Of a stretch of DNA of 9,297 nucleotides, positions 1 through 5,477 are shown piece by piece. Position 1 is the stretch's first letter. Each line of letters opens with the position of its first letter. Origin of the DNA: DATKDU01 sp035512595 (GTDB lineage: Bacteria > Planctomycetota > Planctomycetia > Pirellulales > Pirellulaceae). The DNA lies in assembly GCA_035512595.1 (NCBI GenBank), contig DATKDU010000175.1, positions 1 through 9,297 of the forward strand, given 5' to 3'. Both the position numbers and the translations under genes were made by a program. The notes below the pieces were generated by a model. It searched no databases and was not told where the DNA came from. It saw nothing but the letters and a program-made list of their open reading frames with translations.

Positions 1-225
1 TTCAGCCTGGTGAAGGTCAGCCCGCTGGCGAAGTGGACCAAGCAGGACGTCTGGAAGTTCATCACCGATCACGACGTGCCGTACAATCCGCTGCACGACC
101 AGGGGTATACGAGCATCGGCTGCTGGCCCTGCACGCGGGCCGTGCTGGCGGGGGAAGACGAGCGGGCCGGCCGCTGGAGCGGCACCGCCAAGACCGAGTG
201 CGGCTTGCATTCGCTGGATAAGTAG
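1..225 (+). CDS. cysH: APS/PAPS reductase, C-terminal part (CysH, Fe-S type)
   Basis: This is the last 74 codons of a gene that begins before the window; the frame is open from base 1. CysH reduces adenylyl sulfate (or PAPS) to sulfite with thioredoxin or glutaredoxin in cytoplasmic sulfate assimilation. Visible hallmarks are SPLAKWTKQDVW, VPYNPLHDQGYTSIGCWPCTRA, GEDERAGRW and the C-terminal KTECGLH, whose cysteine is the family's catalytic nucleophile. The CWPC pair is the second half of the cysteine set that binds a [4Fe-4S] cluster. E. coli PAPS reductase lacks this pair, so an APS-reducing, cluster-containing enzyme is more likely. The first cysteine pair must lie upstream and cannot be checked. 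The TAG stop lies within the GTAG tetranucleotide of the hairpin element that follows. An Rrf2-type regulator comes next on the same strand. The family call is secure; the APS-versus-PAPS preference is inferred. Confidence 0.93.
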   Translation, partial: FSLVKVSPLAKWTKQDVWKFITDHDVPYNPLHDQGYTSIGCWPCTRAVLAGEDERAGRWSGTAKTECGLHSLDK

Positions 226-244
226 AACGGAATTCATTCCGTTC
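222..244 (+). repeat. REP-like GTAG hairpin, copy A
   Basis: The element is GTAG followed by a perfect 8-bp stem (AACGGAAT, loop TC, ATTCCGTT) and a closing C that can pair with the last G of GTAG. Its TAG is the stop codon of the upstream cysH. It is a near-exact inverted copy (22 of 23 bases) of the element at 287-309. A GTAG tetranucleotide 5' of an imperfect palindrome is the known layout of REP elements mobilised by RAYT (Y1 HUH) transposases. Membership of that class is inferred. It could also act as an RNA hairpin at the end of cysH. Confidence 0.7.
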
Positions 245-286
245 GATCGGTGGCGGAGTCGCAACTCGCCGTTCACATGTTTTCAG

Positions 287-309
287 GAACGGAATAAATT
301 CCGTTCTAC
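287..309 (-). repeat. REP-like GTAG hairpin, copy B
   Basis: Read on the minus strand this is GTAG plus the same AACGGAAT stem as copy A, with loop TT instead of TC. It ends three bases before the GTG start of the Rrf2 gene, so it fills the place where a Shine-Dalgarno sequence would be. Copies A and B point toward each other across 42 bases, the arrangement called a REPIN or BIME when built from REP elements. The paired copies could also fold into one long hairpin of about 22 bp. Confidence 0.7.
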
Positions 310-312
310 GCC

Positions 313-741
313 GTGATCCTTTCCGCCAAAACCGAATACGCCTGCATCGCCGTCCTGTCGCTGGCCACGCGCTACGACGGCAACGAGCCGGTCCGCATTC
401 GCGAAATTGCCGACGCCCACGGCATTCCCTCCCGCTTTCTCGTGCAGATTCTGCTCCAGCTCAAAGGGGCAGGCATCGTGCAGAGCACGCGCGGCGCCAG
501 CGGCGGCTATCAGCTCGCCCGCGATCCGGCGGAGATCACTCTCGGCGACGTGATGAGCGCGGTCGATGGCCAGTCGGGGGAAATCACCAGTAGTGCCGCG
601 ATGCAGACTCCGGCCACGCGGGTGCTCCATTCCGCCTGGAAGAAGATCGCGGCGGTCGAGCGGGAGATGCTCGCGGAAGTGACGTTCGCCGACCTGGCTG
701 GCAGCCTGAAGGGGCAGATGGAAGGGATGTACTATATTTGA
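313..741 (+). CDS. Rrf2-family transcriptional regulator without Fe-S cysteines
   Basis: The 142-residue protein has the Rrf2 winged-helix layout: MILSAKTEYACIAVLSLA at the N-terminus, a helix-turn-helix at about residues 28-50 (IREIADAHGIPSRFLVQILLQL) and the wing GASGGYQLAR at 61-70. The GTG start is chosen because family members begin almost exactly this way. Cluster-binding members such as IscR and NsrR carry three cysteines near residues 90-105. Here that stretch has none, and the only cysteine is C11. It therefore probably senses something other than through an Fe-S cluster, as the cysteine regulator CymR does. Its place directly behind cysH suggests control of sulfur assimilation, but this is inferred from context only. 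A REP-like hairpin ends three bases before the start and no ribosome binding site is visible. Confidence 0.88.
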   Translation: MILSAKTEYACIAVLSLATRYDGNEPVRIREIADAHGIPSRFLVQILLQLKGAGIVQSTRGASGGYQLARDPAEITLGDVMSAVDGQSGEITSSAAMQTPATRVLHSAWKKIAAVEREMLAEVTFADLAGSLKGQMEGMYYI

Positions 742-742
742 G

Positions 743-777
743 ATTGCGGATTGCGGATTGCGGAATGCGGATTGAGC
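743..777 (+). repeat. 7-bp tandem array (ATTGCGG), five units
   Basis: Three exact ATTGCGG units are followed by AATGCGG and ATTGAGC. The array starts one base after the Rrf2 stop codon. It shares its 7-bp period, but not its sequence, with the array at 813-847 and others in the window. No coding role is seen. Confidence 0.8.
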
Positions 778-812
778 GATGGAAACTACGGATGGTTGAC
801 GTAGCACTACAC

Positions 813-847
813 GGTACTCGGTACTCCGTACTTCGTACTTGGTACTT
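813..847 (+). repeat. 7-bp tandem array (GGTACTC/CGTACTT), five units
   Basis: The units are GGTACTC twice, CGTACTT twice and GGTACTT once, with a constant TAC core. The array sits 27 bases upstream of the trpC start, in the same 133-base gap as the ATTGCGG array. Alternating purine and pyrimidine changes at unit edges suggest drift after expansion. No promoter elements could be assigned in this gap. Confidence 0.8.
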
Positions 848-874
848 CTGACGGCATAGCCAAACTCCAAACCG

Positions 875-1657
875 ATGCCGACGATTCTGGACGACATCAT
901 CGAAACCAAGCGCCAGGAGATTTCGCGCGCCAAGACTGCGGTTTCTGAATCGGAACTGCGCGCACGGTTAAAGGACGCGCCCGTGCTGCGGGACTTCTTC
1001 GCGCCGCTGGCGGCGGCTGGGCCGATCAAGCTGATTGCCGAGGTCAAAAAGGCCAGCCCGAGCCAAGGAGTGATCCGCGCCGACTTCGATCCGGTCGCCA
1101 TCGCCCGGATCTACGAAGAAAGCGGCGCAAGTTGCCTGAGCGTCCTGACCGACGAGCCGTATTTCCAGGGGCGGCTGGAGTACCTTACGCAGATTCGCGC
1201 GGCTGTGTCGCTGCCGCTTTTGCGTAAGGACTTCATCCTCGATACGTACCAGCTTCTGGAAGCCCGCGTGGCCGGAGCCGATGCGGTGCTCCTGATTGCC
1301 GAGTGTCTGGACGACTGCCACCTGCGGAAGCTGCACAACGAGGCCATCGAGCTGGGTCTGACGCCGCTGGTGGAGCTGTACGAACCGGTCAATTTGCCGC
1401 GGGTGCTGGCGGCCGGTGCGACGCTAATCGGCGTCAACAACCGCGATTTGAAGACGTTTTCCGTGGACCTGGCGCACTGCATCGCCCTGCGGGACAAGGT
1501 GCCGCTGGATGTCGTATTCGTGGCCGAGAGCGGCATTCACAGCCGGGCCGATGTGCTACGCTTGGAGGAAGCGGGCGTGGATGCCATGCTGGTGGGGGAG
1601 AGCCTGATGCGCGAGGCGGATATAAAAGCGGCCGTCCGGCGGCTGCTGGGGTCGTAG
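875..1657 (+). CDS. trpC: Indole-3-glycerol phosphate synthase
   Basis: TrpC closes the indole ring in tryptophan synthesis, converting carboxyphenylamino-deoxyribulose phosphate to indole-3-glycerol phosphate with loss of CO2 and water. The 260-residue length is normal for the stand-alone enzyme, with no PRAI fusion. The (beta/alpha)8 motifs are all present: IAEVKKASPSQG (E56 and K58), LLRKDFI (K118), PLVELYEP (E167), IGVNNRDL (N188) and FVAESGI (E218, S219). These match the catalytic and substrate-binding residues known from Sulfolobus and E. coli TrpC, so the enzyme should be active. The ATG start gives the expected MPTILDDIIETKRQEI N-terminus; there is no strong Shine-Dalgarno sequence. 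No other trp gene is next to it, so it appears to stand alone as trp genes sometimes do outside proteobacterial operons. Confidence 0.97.
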   Translation: MPTILDDIIETKRQEISRAKTAVSESELRARLKDAPVLRDFFAPLAAAGPIKLIAEVKKASPSQGVIRADFDPVAIARIYEESGASCLSVLTDEPYFQGRLEYLTQIRAAVSLPLLRKDFILDTYQLLEARVAGADAVLLIAECLDDCHLRKLHNEAIELGLTPLVELYEPVNLPRVLAAGATLIGVNNRDLKTFSVDLAHCIALRDKVPLDVVFVAESGIHSRADVLRLEEAGVDAMLVGESLMREADIKAAVRRLLGS

Positions 1658-1687
1658 CTGAACTCGTAAAACTGTGGGCGGATAGAC

Positions 1688-1704
1688 GTCGAACCCGGTT
1701 CGAC
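1688..1704. repeat. 17-bp near-perfect palindrome
   Basis: GTCGAACC and GGTTCGAC form two perfect 8-base arms around a single central C, in the gap between trpC and the four-helix-bundle cassette. The one-base centre makes an RNA hairpin poor unless inner pairs open, so a DNA-level palindrome or protein site is as likely as a terminator. No T tract follows. Its role is unknown. Confidence 0.5.
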
Positions 1705-1715
1705 AGGCGGCCCGA

Positions 1716-1775
1716 GAGTAAGAGTAAGATGAGGATTAAGATTAGGAATGAGATTAAGAGCAAGATGAAGAGTAT
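1716..1775 (+). repeat. 6-bp array, left arm of inverted repeat
   Basis: Ten purine-rich hexamers (GAGTAA, GAGTAA, GATGAG, GATTAA, GATTAG and relatives) form the left arm of a 60-bp inverted repeat. It matches the reverse complement of 2190-2249 at 56 of 60 positions, with the variant hexamers in the same order. It ends six bases before the four-helix-bundle ATG, so its AG-rich end may serve as the ribosome binding site. Confidence 0.85.
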
Positions 1776-1781
1776 GAATCC

Positions 1782-2180
1782 ATGAGCGACAACCAAGAAT
1801 TCTGGTTCGATCATGAAAAACTGGAAGTCTATCGTGAGTCGATCGCGTTCGTCGCGTGGGTTTCGGGTCTGCTCGATGGGGCCGTGCGCGTTGGCGACGT
1901 GAAAGACCAGTTGGACCGCGCTTCAACGTCGATCCCGCTGAACCTGGCCGAGGGGAACGGCAAGTTCAGTCCCAAGGATCGTTGTCGCTTCTTTGACACG
2001 GCTCATGGCTCGGCACTTGAATGCGCCGCGGCACTGGACGTACTCGTCGCTAAATGAAAGTTAACGTCCGATCAAATCCGCCCGGGAAAAGAAAGCTTGC
2101 AGAAGATCGTTCGCATGCTCATGGGTTTGATCAAGCGAAATTCGACTCGTGAATACGCGAAAGCTGAGTCGGAGCAGTAA
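1782..2180 (+). pseudogene. Four-helix-bundle (23S rRNA IVP-like) protein, interrupted by in-frame TGA
   Basis: The first 91 codons (HEKLEVYRESIAFVAWVSG, DQLDRASTSIPLNLAEGNGK, RCRFFDTAHGSALECAAALD) match the four-helix-bundle family related to 23S rRNA intervening-sequence proteins and to the Avd accessory protein of diversity-generating retroelements. A TGA at 2055-2057 stops the frame. The same frame then continues for 40 more codons (KLTSDQIRPGKE, LQKIVRMLMGLIKRN) to TAA at 2178-2180. The total of about 132 codons is close to the family's usual 115-130, and the tail is typical of the family. The break is therefore one substitution, plausibly GGA or CGA to TGA, not a frameshift. It is either a young pseudogene, a readthrough site or a sequencing error. 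The gene is tightly bracketed by the arms of a 60-bp inverted repeat. The function of solitary members is unknown; an RNA- or nucleic-acid-binding role is only inferred. Confidence 0.85.
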
Positions 2181-2189
2181 CTGCCTCTC

Positions 2190-2249
2190 CTACTCTTTCT
2201 CTTGCTCTTAATCCCATTCCTAATCTTAATCCTCATCTTACTCTTACTC
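2190..2249 (-). repeat. 6-bp array, right arm of inverted repeat
   Basis: This is the reverse complement of the array at 1716-1775, with four mismatches in 60 bases. It begins nine bases after the TAA of the four-helix-bundle reading frame. On a transcript the two arms could pair into a long stem enclosing the gene. The C-rich stretch after it (2250-2289) holds nothing I can recognise. Confidence 0.85.
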
Positions 2250-2289
2250 CCTCCCGCCTCCGCCCGTACTCAACCAGCGGCCTTACCCA

Positions 2290-2314
2290 TGCACTCGCGG
2301 AGCGAATGCACTAC
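2290..2314 (-). repeat. REP-like GTAG hairpin, copy C
   Basis: On the minus strand this reads GTAG, then a 9-bp stem (TGCATTCGC with GCGAGTGCA, including one T-G pair) around a TCC loop. It sits 20 bases upstream of the ATG of the coiled-coil gene. The stem differs from copies A and B, but the GTAG foot is shared, and the TCC loop is shared with the copies at 5453 and 6940. Confidence 0.6.
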
Positions 2315-2334
2315 ATTGGAAGTGGAGTGATCAC

Positions 2335-3162
2335 ATGCCCGGCATGATGGAAAAGTTATCGGCAGTCAACAGCTTCCTCCGCACGCTGCTGGCCATCGTC
2401 GTGCTGGGAGTGATCGGCACGGCGGGGTATTTCGGCTACGACGCTTACACGGCCAAGGAGCGAGCGGACGAGGAGCTGGTGGCGGCGCGAGACAAACTCA
2501 AGCAGGTCGAGGCCGAGGTAGCCCTCCGCGACGAGCAGATCGAGAAGCTCAACAAGGACGTCGCCGACCTGAAGGTGATGATCGAGAAGCTCGAAACGCG
2601 GATCGCGCTGCTCAAGGTCGATCACCGTGTGGCAAAGCTGACCGTCGTCGAGCAGGGGCCGAAGGAAGAGGGAGGGGCGACGTTCTCCACCGTCGAGTTC
2701 GTCGAGCTCAACGACGAAGGGCACGCCATCGACACGCCGCGGCAGTTCTCGCTCCCCGGCGACACGGTCTACGTCGATTATCTGGTGGTCAAATTCGACG
2801 ACAAGTACGTCGAGGAGATGGATATCGATCGCAAAACGTCGATTTGTCTCTTCAGCCGCATCTTCGGCGACCAGCAGAAGCCGATCGACGGCTACGCCCT
2901 CGACAAGGTCAACTCGCAGCCGTCGGCCTACGCCCGCGGTGGCCAGATGAGCGACTTCGAAAAGTCGATCTGGGACGACTTCTGGAGCATCGCCAACGAC
3001 GAAGCGAAAGCGAAAGAGAAGGGAATCCGCGCCGCCCACGGACAGGCGCTCTCCATGAAGGTGCAAAAAGGGAAAACCTACCGCATCCAGCTCCGGGCCA
3101 GCGACGGTCTGTCGATCGTGCCGGATGGGGACGCGGCAACTGGCGAAAAAACCCCGCGGTGA
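2335..3162 (+). CDS. Membrane-anchored coiled-coil protein, unknown function
   Basis: This 275-residue protein is not one I can name. A short cytoplasmic N-terminus is followed by one hydrophobic segment at about residues 17-36 (TLLAIVVLGVIGTAGYFGY) without a clear cleavage site, so it is probably an anchor. Residues 42-98 are strongly charged with leucine/isoleucine/valine heptads (VEAEVALRDEQIEKLNKDV), a parallel coiled coil that could dimerise the protein outside the membrane. The rest (about 100-260) looks like a beta-rich globular domain with VEFVELNDEGH, LPGDTVYVDYLVVKF and GKTYRIQLRASDG; its fold is unassigned. The ATG at 2335 has GGAG seven bases upstream (2324-2327); ATG 2344 is a possible alternative. 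It is convergent with mutY and appears to be a single-gene unit. A periplasmic or scaffold role is inferred from topology only. Confidence 0.8.
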   Translation: MPGMMEKLSAVNSFLRTLLAIVVLGVIGTAGYFGYDAYTAKERADEELVAARDKLKQVEAEVALRDEQIEKLNKDVADLKVMIEKLETRIALLKVDHRVAKLTVVEQGPKEEGGATFSTVEFVELNDEGHAIDTPRQFSLPGDTVYVDYLVVKFDDKYVEEMDIDRKTSICLFSRIFGDQQKPIDGYALDKVNSQPSAYARGGQMSDFEKSIWDDFWSIANDEAKAKEKGIRAAHGQALSMKVQKGKTYRIQLRASDGLSIVPDGDAATGEKTPR

Positions 3163-3175
3163 ATCGGCTAAAGAA

Positions 3176-3220
3176 GACAGGAAAATGAGGGACAGAAAGA
3201 TGGAGGACAGATAAATGGTT
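3176..3220 (+). repeat. 15-bp tandem array, three units
   Basis: There are three 15-base units, GACAGGAAAATGAGG, GACAGAAAGATGGAG and GACAGATAAATGGTT. The array begins 13 bases after the coiled-coil gene stop. Two further units lie in inverted orientation at 3250-3279, so the convergent intergenic gap can fold into a stem of about 28 bp with five mismatches. Confidence 0.75.
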
Positions 3221-3249
3221 GAAGATAACTGTGGTCGGTAATGCTATCC

Positions 3250-3279
3250 GGCAATTTTTCTGTCCATCATTTTTCTGTC
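3250..3279 (-). repeat. 15-bp array, inverted two units, overlapping the mutY 3' end
   Basis: On the minus strand the units are GACAGAAAAATGATG and GACAGAAAAATTGCC. The first unit encodes the last MutY codons and its TGA stop (3267-3269). The array has therefore extended or replaced the gene's original 3' end. Paired with 3176-3220 it could act as a bidirectional terminator for the two convergent genes. That role is inferred; no long U tract is evident. Confidence 0.75.
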
Positions 3280-4400
3280 ATCTTCCGTTTCCGACGCTTG
3301 GGCGAATGACTCCCTTCCAGCAGCCGGGCGATCTTGCGGCCCGTCGTGCTCAGCGGGTAAGTGCCAAGCTCGTCCAGTGCCACCCACGCCCCTTGTTTGA
3401 TCCGCGATGATGCCGCCGCGGCGGTGAACACTTCCAGCGTGATGCGGAAGCGAGTCACGCCGTGCTTGAGCGTGGCCAGCTCCCTGGCCCTGCTGATGGC
3501 GACTCCGGTCAACTCGCGAGTCTGCTCCACCACGTGCCGTGCAAGCTGGCCATTCAATCCTCCCGGCACGGAAAACCGCGGAAAATCCCACAGACCGGCC
3601 CACCGCTCGCCGCGCTGGCATTGACGCAATAAAACTGTGTCGCCGCGGCGGATAACGACGGCCGCTTCGGTGACCTCCTCGTACTGCTTGGGCTTCTTGG
3701 CCGCGGGGATGTCCTCTTGCAGGCCTAGCTCGCGAGTCGAACAGAGCCGGGCCAGCGGGCAGCAGTCGCAGGCCGGGGACTTCGGCGTGCAGATTTCGCT
3801 CCCCAGTTCCATTAGCGCCTGATTGAAATCGCCGCACCGCCTGGCCGGCAGCAGCTTTTCCGCGGCAGACCATAGGAATTGTTGTCCGCCGGATGACGTC
3901 GTCTCCCCCTGGAATGCCGACAGGCGGGAGAGCACGCGGATCGTATTGGCCTCCAGGATCGGCAGTCGCTGATCGAGGCCGATCGAGAGGATCGCGCCGG
4001 CCGTATAGCGGCCAATGCCGGGGAGCGACCGGACATCGTCGATCGATTGGGGAAATCGTCCGCGATGGCGGGCGACAATGGTTTGTGCCGCGGCGTGCAA
4101 TTGCCGAGCGCGGCGATAGTAGCCGAGCCCTTCCCACAAACGCAGCACCTGCTGCTCCGGCGCGGCGGCCAGTGACTTCACGTTCGGAAATACCGAGAGG
4201 AACCGCTCGTAATACGGTATGACCGTCGCCACCTGCGTCTGCTGGAGCATGATCTCGCTGATCCAGATGGCATACAGATCGCTGGTGCCGCGCCAGGGAA
4301 GATCGCGGGCGTGCTGATCGAACCAGGCCAGCAGCCGCGCGGCGAGCGTTCGCCGCCAGCGAGAGTCGCGGAACTGCGGTGGCAGAATTGTGTCGTCCAT
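3267..4400 (-). CDS. mutY: A/G-specific adenine glycosylase (MutY)
   Basis: MutY removes adenine mispaired with 8-oxoguanine in base-excision repair. The 377-residue reading shows the N-terminal glycosylase (ISEIMLQQTQVATVIPYYERF with catalytic E49), the helix-hairpin-helix SLPGIGRYTAGAIL at 125-138, and an intact [4Fe-4S] motif C-x6-C-x2-C-x5-C at C204, C211, C214 and C220. A C-terminal Nudix-like domain follows (WAGLWDFPRF, 267-276). Two departures stand out. The usual catalytic Asp (LDGN in E. coli, D138) is Glu150 in ILEANTIRVLSRL. The F-S-H loop that reads 8-oxoguanine is V315-T316-R317. Start: the frame is open further upstream to 4505, but that extension overlaps the isomerase gene, and ATG 4400 gives the normal family N-terminus. 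It is the last gene of a probable three-gene minus-strand unit. The C-terminal tail HSPKRRKRKMTEK is basic and partly encoded by an intergenic repeat. Confidence 0.95.
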   Translation of the reverse strand: MDDTILPPQFRDSRWRRTLAARLLAWFDQHARDLPWRGTSDLYAIWISEIMLQQTQVATVIPYYERFLSVFPNVKSLAAAPEQQVLRLWEGLGYYRRARQLHAAAQTIVARHRGRFPQSIDDVRSLPGIGRYTAGAILSIGLDQRLPILEANTIRVLSRLSAFQGETTSSGGQQFLWSAAEKLLPARRCGDFNQALMELGSEICTPKSPACDCCPLARLCSTRELGLQEDIPAAKKPKQYEEVTEAAVVIRRGDTVLLRQCQRGERWAGLWDFPRFSVPGGLNGQLARHVVEQTRELTGVAISRARELATLKHGVTRFRITLEVFTAAAASSRIKQGAWVALDELGTYPLSTTGRKIARLLEGSHSPKRRKRKMTEK

Positions 4401-4425
4401 GACGTGAGTGGTGAAGTCCACGGGA

Positions 4426-4453
4426 CTGACTTCTGACCTGAACCCTGAACCCT
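4426..4453 (-). repeat. 7-bp tandem array, four units
   Basis: On the minus strand the units are AGGGTTC twice, then AGGTCAG and AAGTCAG. It fills most of the 52-base gap between the isomerase stop (4453-4455, sharing one base) and the MutY ATG. It may be why MutY lacks a recognisable ribosome binding site. Confidence 0.6.
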
Positions 4454-5406
4454 CAATTCGCCTCCACCAGTGCCGTCTCCCGCTCCTTGTTCGCAATCCA
4501 CCCAAACAGGTACTGCGTCACGGCGGAGCGCAATTCCCCGCGGCAGTCCTGCCACGTCCTTTGCCCCGGCTTCACGTCGAGCACCTGGATCAGGTGAATG
4601 CCGAACGTGGTTTGCACGGGCTGGCTGACGTGATCTTTTTCCAAGGCGAACGCGGCCGCGGAAAACGCTTCGGGCATTGGTTCGCGGCGGCGGATGAAAC
4701 CGATGTGGCCGCCGGCTTTGGCGGTTGGGGCCTGCGAGTGCTGGCGGCAAGCGTCCGCAAACGAGACCTTCTTCGCCTCGATCTCCGCGAGAATCGCGGC
4801 CGATTTCTCTCTGGCTTCCTCGACCGACCGCGGATTGGCCGGATTGGCCGGCTTGAGCAGCAGATGGGCGACCTTCAGCTCGGTGCCGTCGAATTCGCGG
4901 CGGTGCTTGTCGAAGTATTTTTGCAGGTTCTCGTCGGTGAGCTTGCCGGCCAGGTACCGCGGCCAACTCAGCCGCCAGCGGATCTCGCGGCGCAGTTCCT
5001 CCTCGGACATGCCGATCGTTTTGAGGTGCTCGGGGAGCTTCTTCTCCTGGGCGCTAAGCCGCTGCTTGAGCCGGGAGACTTCCAGATCGACGTCCTGGTC
5101 GCTGGCAGCCTGCTGTTCCTTGATGAGAAATGCCAGCACCAGCCGCCGGTCGATGAGCTGCGCCAGCGCCCTTTCCCGCACTTCCGCCGGCAGCTTCGCC
5201 TGCGGATCGAGCAGCTTTGCCGCTGGTGCCAATTCACGGTCGAGCTCGCGCTGGTAGATCGGCTCGCCGTTGACGCGGGCGATGACGGCGCCTGTGGCAG
5301 TTGGCTTGGCGCTGGATGGCTCGTCGGCGAGCGAAGGGGAAATGCAGGCGGCGAGCAACAGCGCAACAGCGCAGGCACGGAAGGTCGCGGTAGGGAACAG
5401 ATTCAC
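4453..5406 (-). CDS. Parvulin-type peptidyl-prolyl isomerase, exported (SurA/PrsA-like)
   Basis: This 317-residue protein should catalyse cis-trans isomerisation of prolyl bonds and chaperone exported proteins. The N-terminus has a hydrophobic segment at 11-20 ending in LLLAAC, where L18-A19-A20-C21 fits a lipobox, so a lipoprotein is possible; cleavage by signal peptidase I near SLADEP is the alternative. Residues 38-175 are the helical SurA_N-like chaperone region (VIARVNGEPIYQRELDREL; LAQLIDRRLVLAFLIKEQ). The parvulin domain spans about 178-277: KVAHLLLKP, SFADACRQHSQ, AKAGGHIGFIRRREPMPEAF, TTFGIHLIQVLD. The start is GTG, which gives the intact signal sequence; upstream only a weak GGAA is seen. 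The gene lies between the secreted HEAT-like protein and mutY on the same strand, suggesting co-transcription, although a REP-like hairpin separates it from the upstream gene. Confidence 0.9.
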   Translation of the reverse strand: MNLFPTATFRACAVALLLAACISPSLADEPSSAKPTATGAVIARVNGEPIYQRELDRELAPAAKLLDPQAKLPAEVRERALAQLIDRRLVLAFLIKEQQAASDQDVDLEVSRLKQRLSAQEKKLPEHLKTIGMSEEELRREIRWRLSWPRYLAGKLTDENLQKYFDKHRREFDGTELKVAHLLLKPANPANPRSVEEAREKSAAILAEIEAKKVSFADACRQHSQAPTAKAGGHIGFIRRREPMPEAFSAAAFALEKDHVSQPVQTTFGIHLIQVLDVKPGQRTWQDCRGELRSAVTQYLFGWIANKERETALVEAN

Positions 5407-5452
5407 GCGCTGGGTTCCGTTACAAACACCCCTGTCAGTGACTCGCTGTTAA

Positions 5453-5476
5453 GGACAGGTTGGAAACCTGTCCTAC
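5453..5476 (-). repeat. REP-like GTAG hairpin, copy D
   Basis: On the minus strand this is GTAG, stem GACAGGTT, loop TCC, AACCTGTC and a closing C. It begins one base after the stop of the 439-residue gene. In the message it would form a stable 9-bp hairpin there and could attenuate or protect the transcript before the isomerase gene. It is perfectly paired, unlike copies C and E. Confidence 0.7.
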
Positions 5477-5477
5477 G

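Noticed and set aside
283..1101. 272-codon open frame on the minus strand
   Set aside because: It lies antisense to rrf2 and trpC, both secure. Its RSTKYEVRSTEYRV-like stretch is only the 7-bp array translated, and high GC keeps antisense frames open.
1688..1704. Rho-independent terminator for trpC
   Set aside because: The arms are perfect, but the centre is one base and no U tract follows, so I list it only as a palindrome.
1691..1704. tRNA T-arm-like GGTTCGA
   Set aside because: No acceptor, D or anticodon arms can be built around it.
1716..2249. CRISPR-like array
   Set aside because: Units are 6 bp, contiguous without spacers, and lie in inverted orientation around a gene. No cas gene is present.
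2356..3066. 236-codon open frame on the minus strand
   Set aside because: It mirrors the coiled-coil gene, and its leucine/aspartate-rich text is the reverse reading of the heptads. The + strand gene has a ribosome binding site and a membrane segment.
4401..4505. 35-codon upstream extension of MutY
   Set aside because: It overlaps the isomerase 3' end and the 7-bp array and has no similarity to the MutY N-terminus; ATG 4400 gives the usual start.
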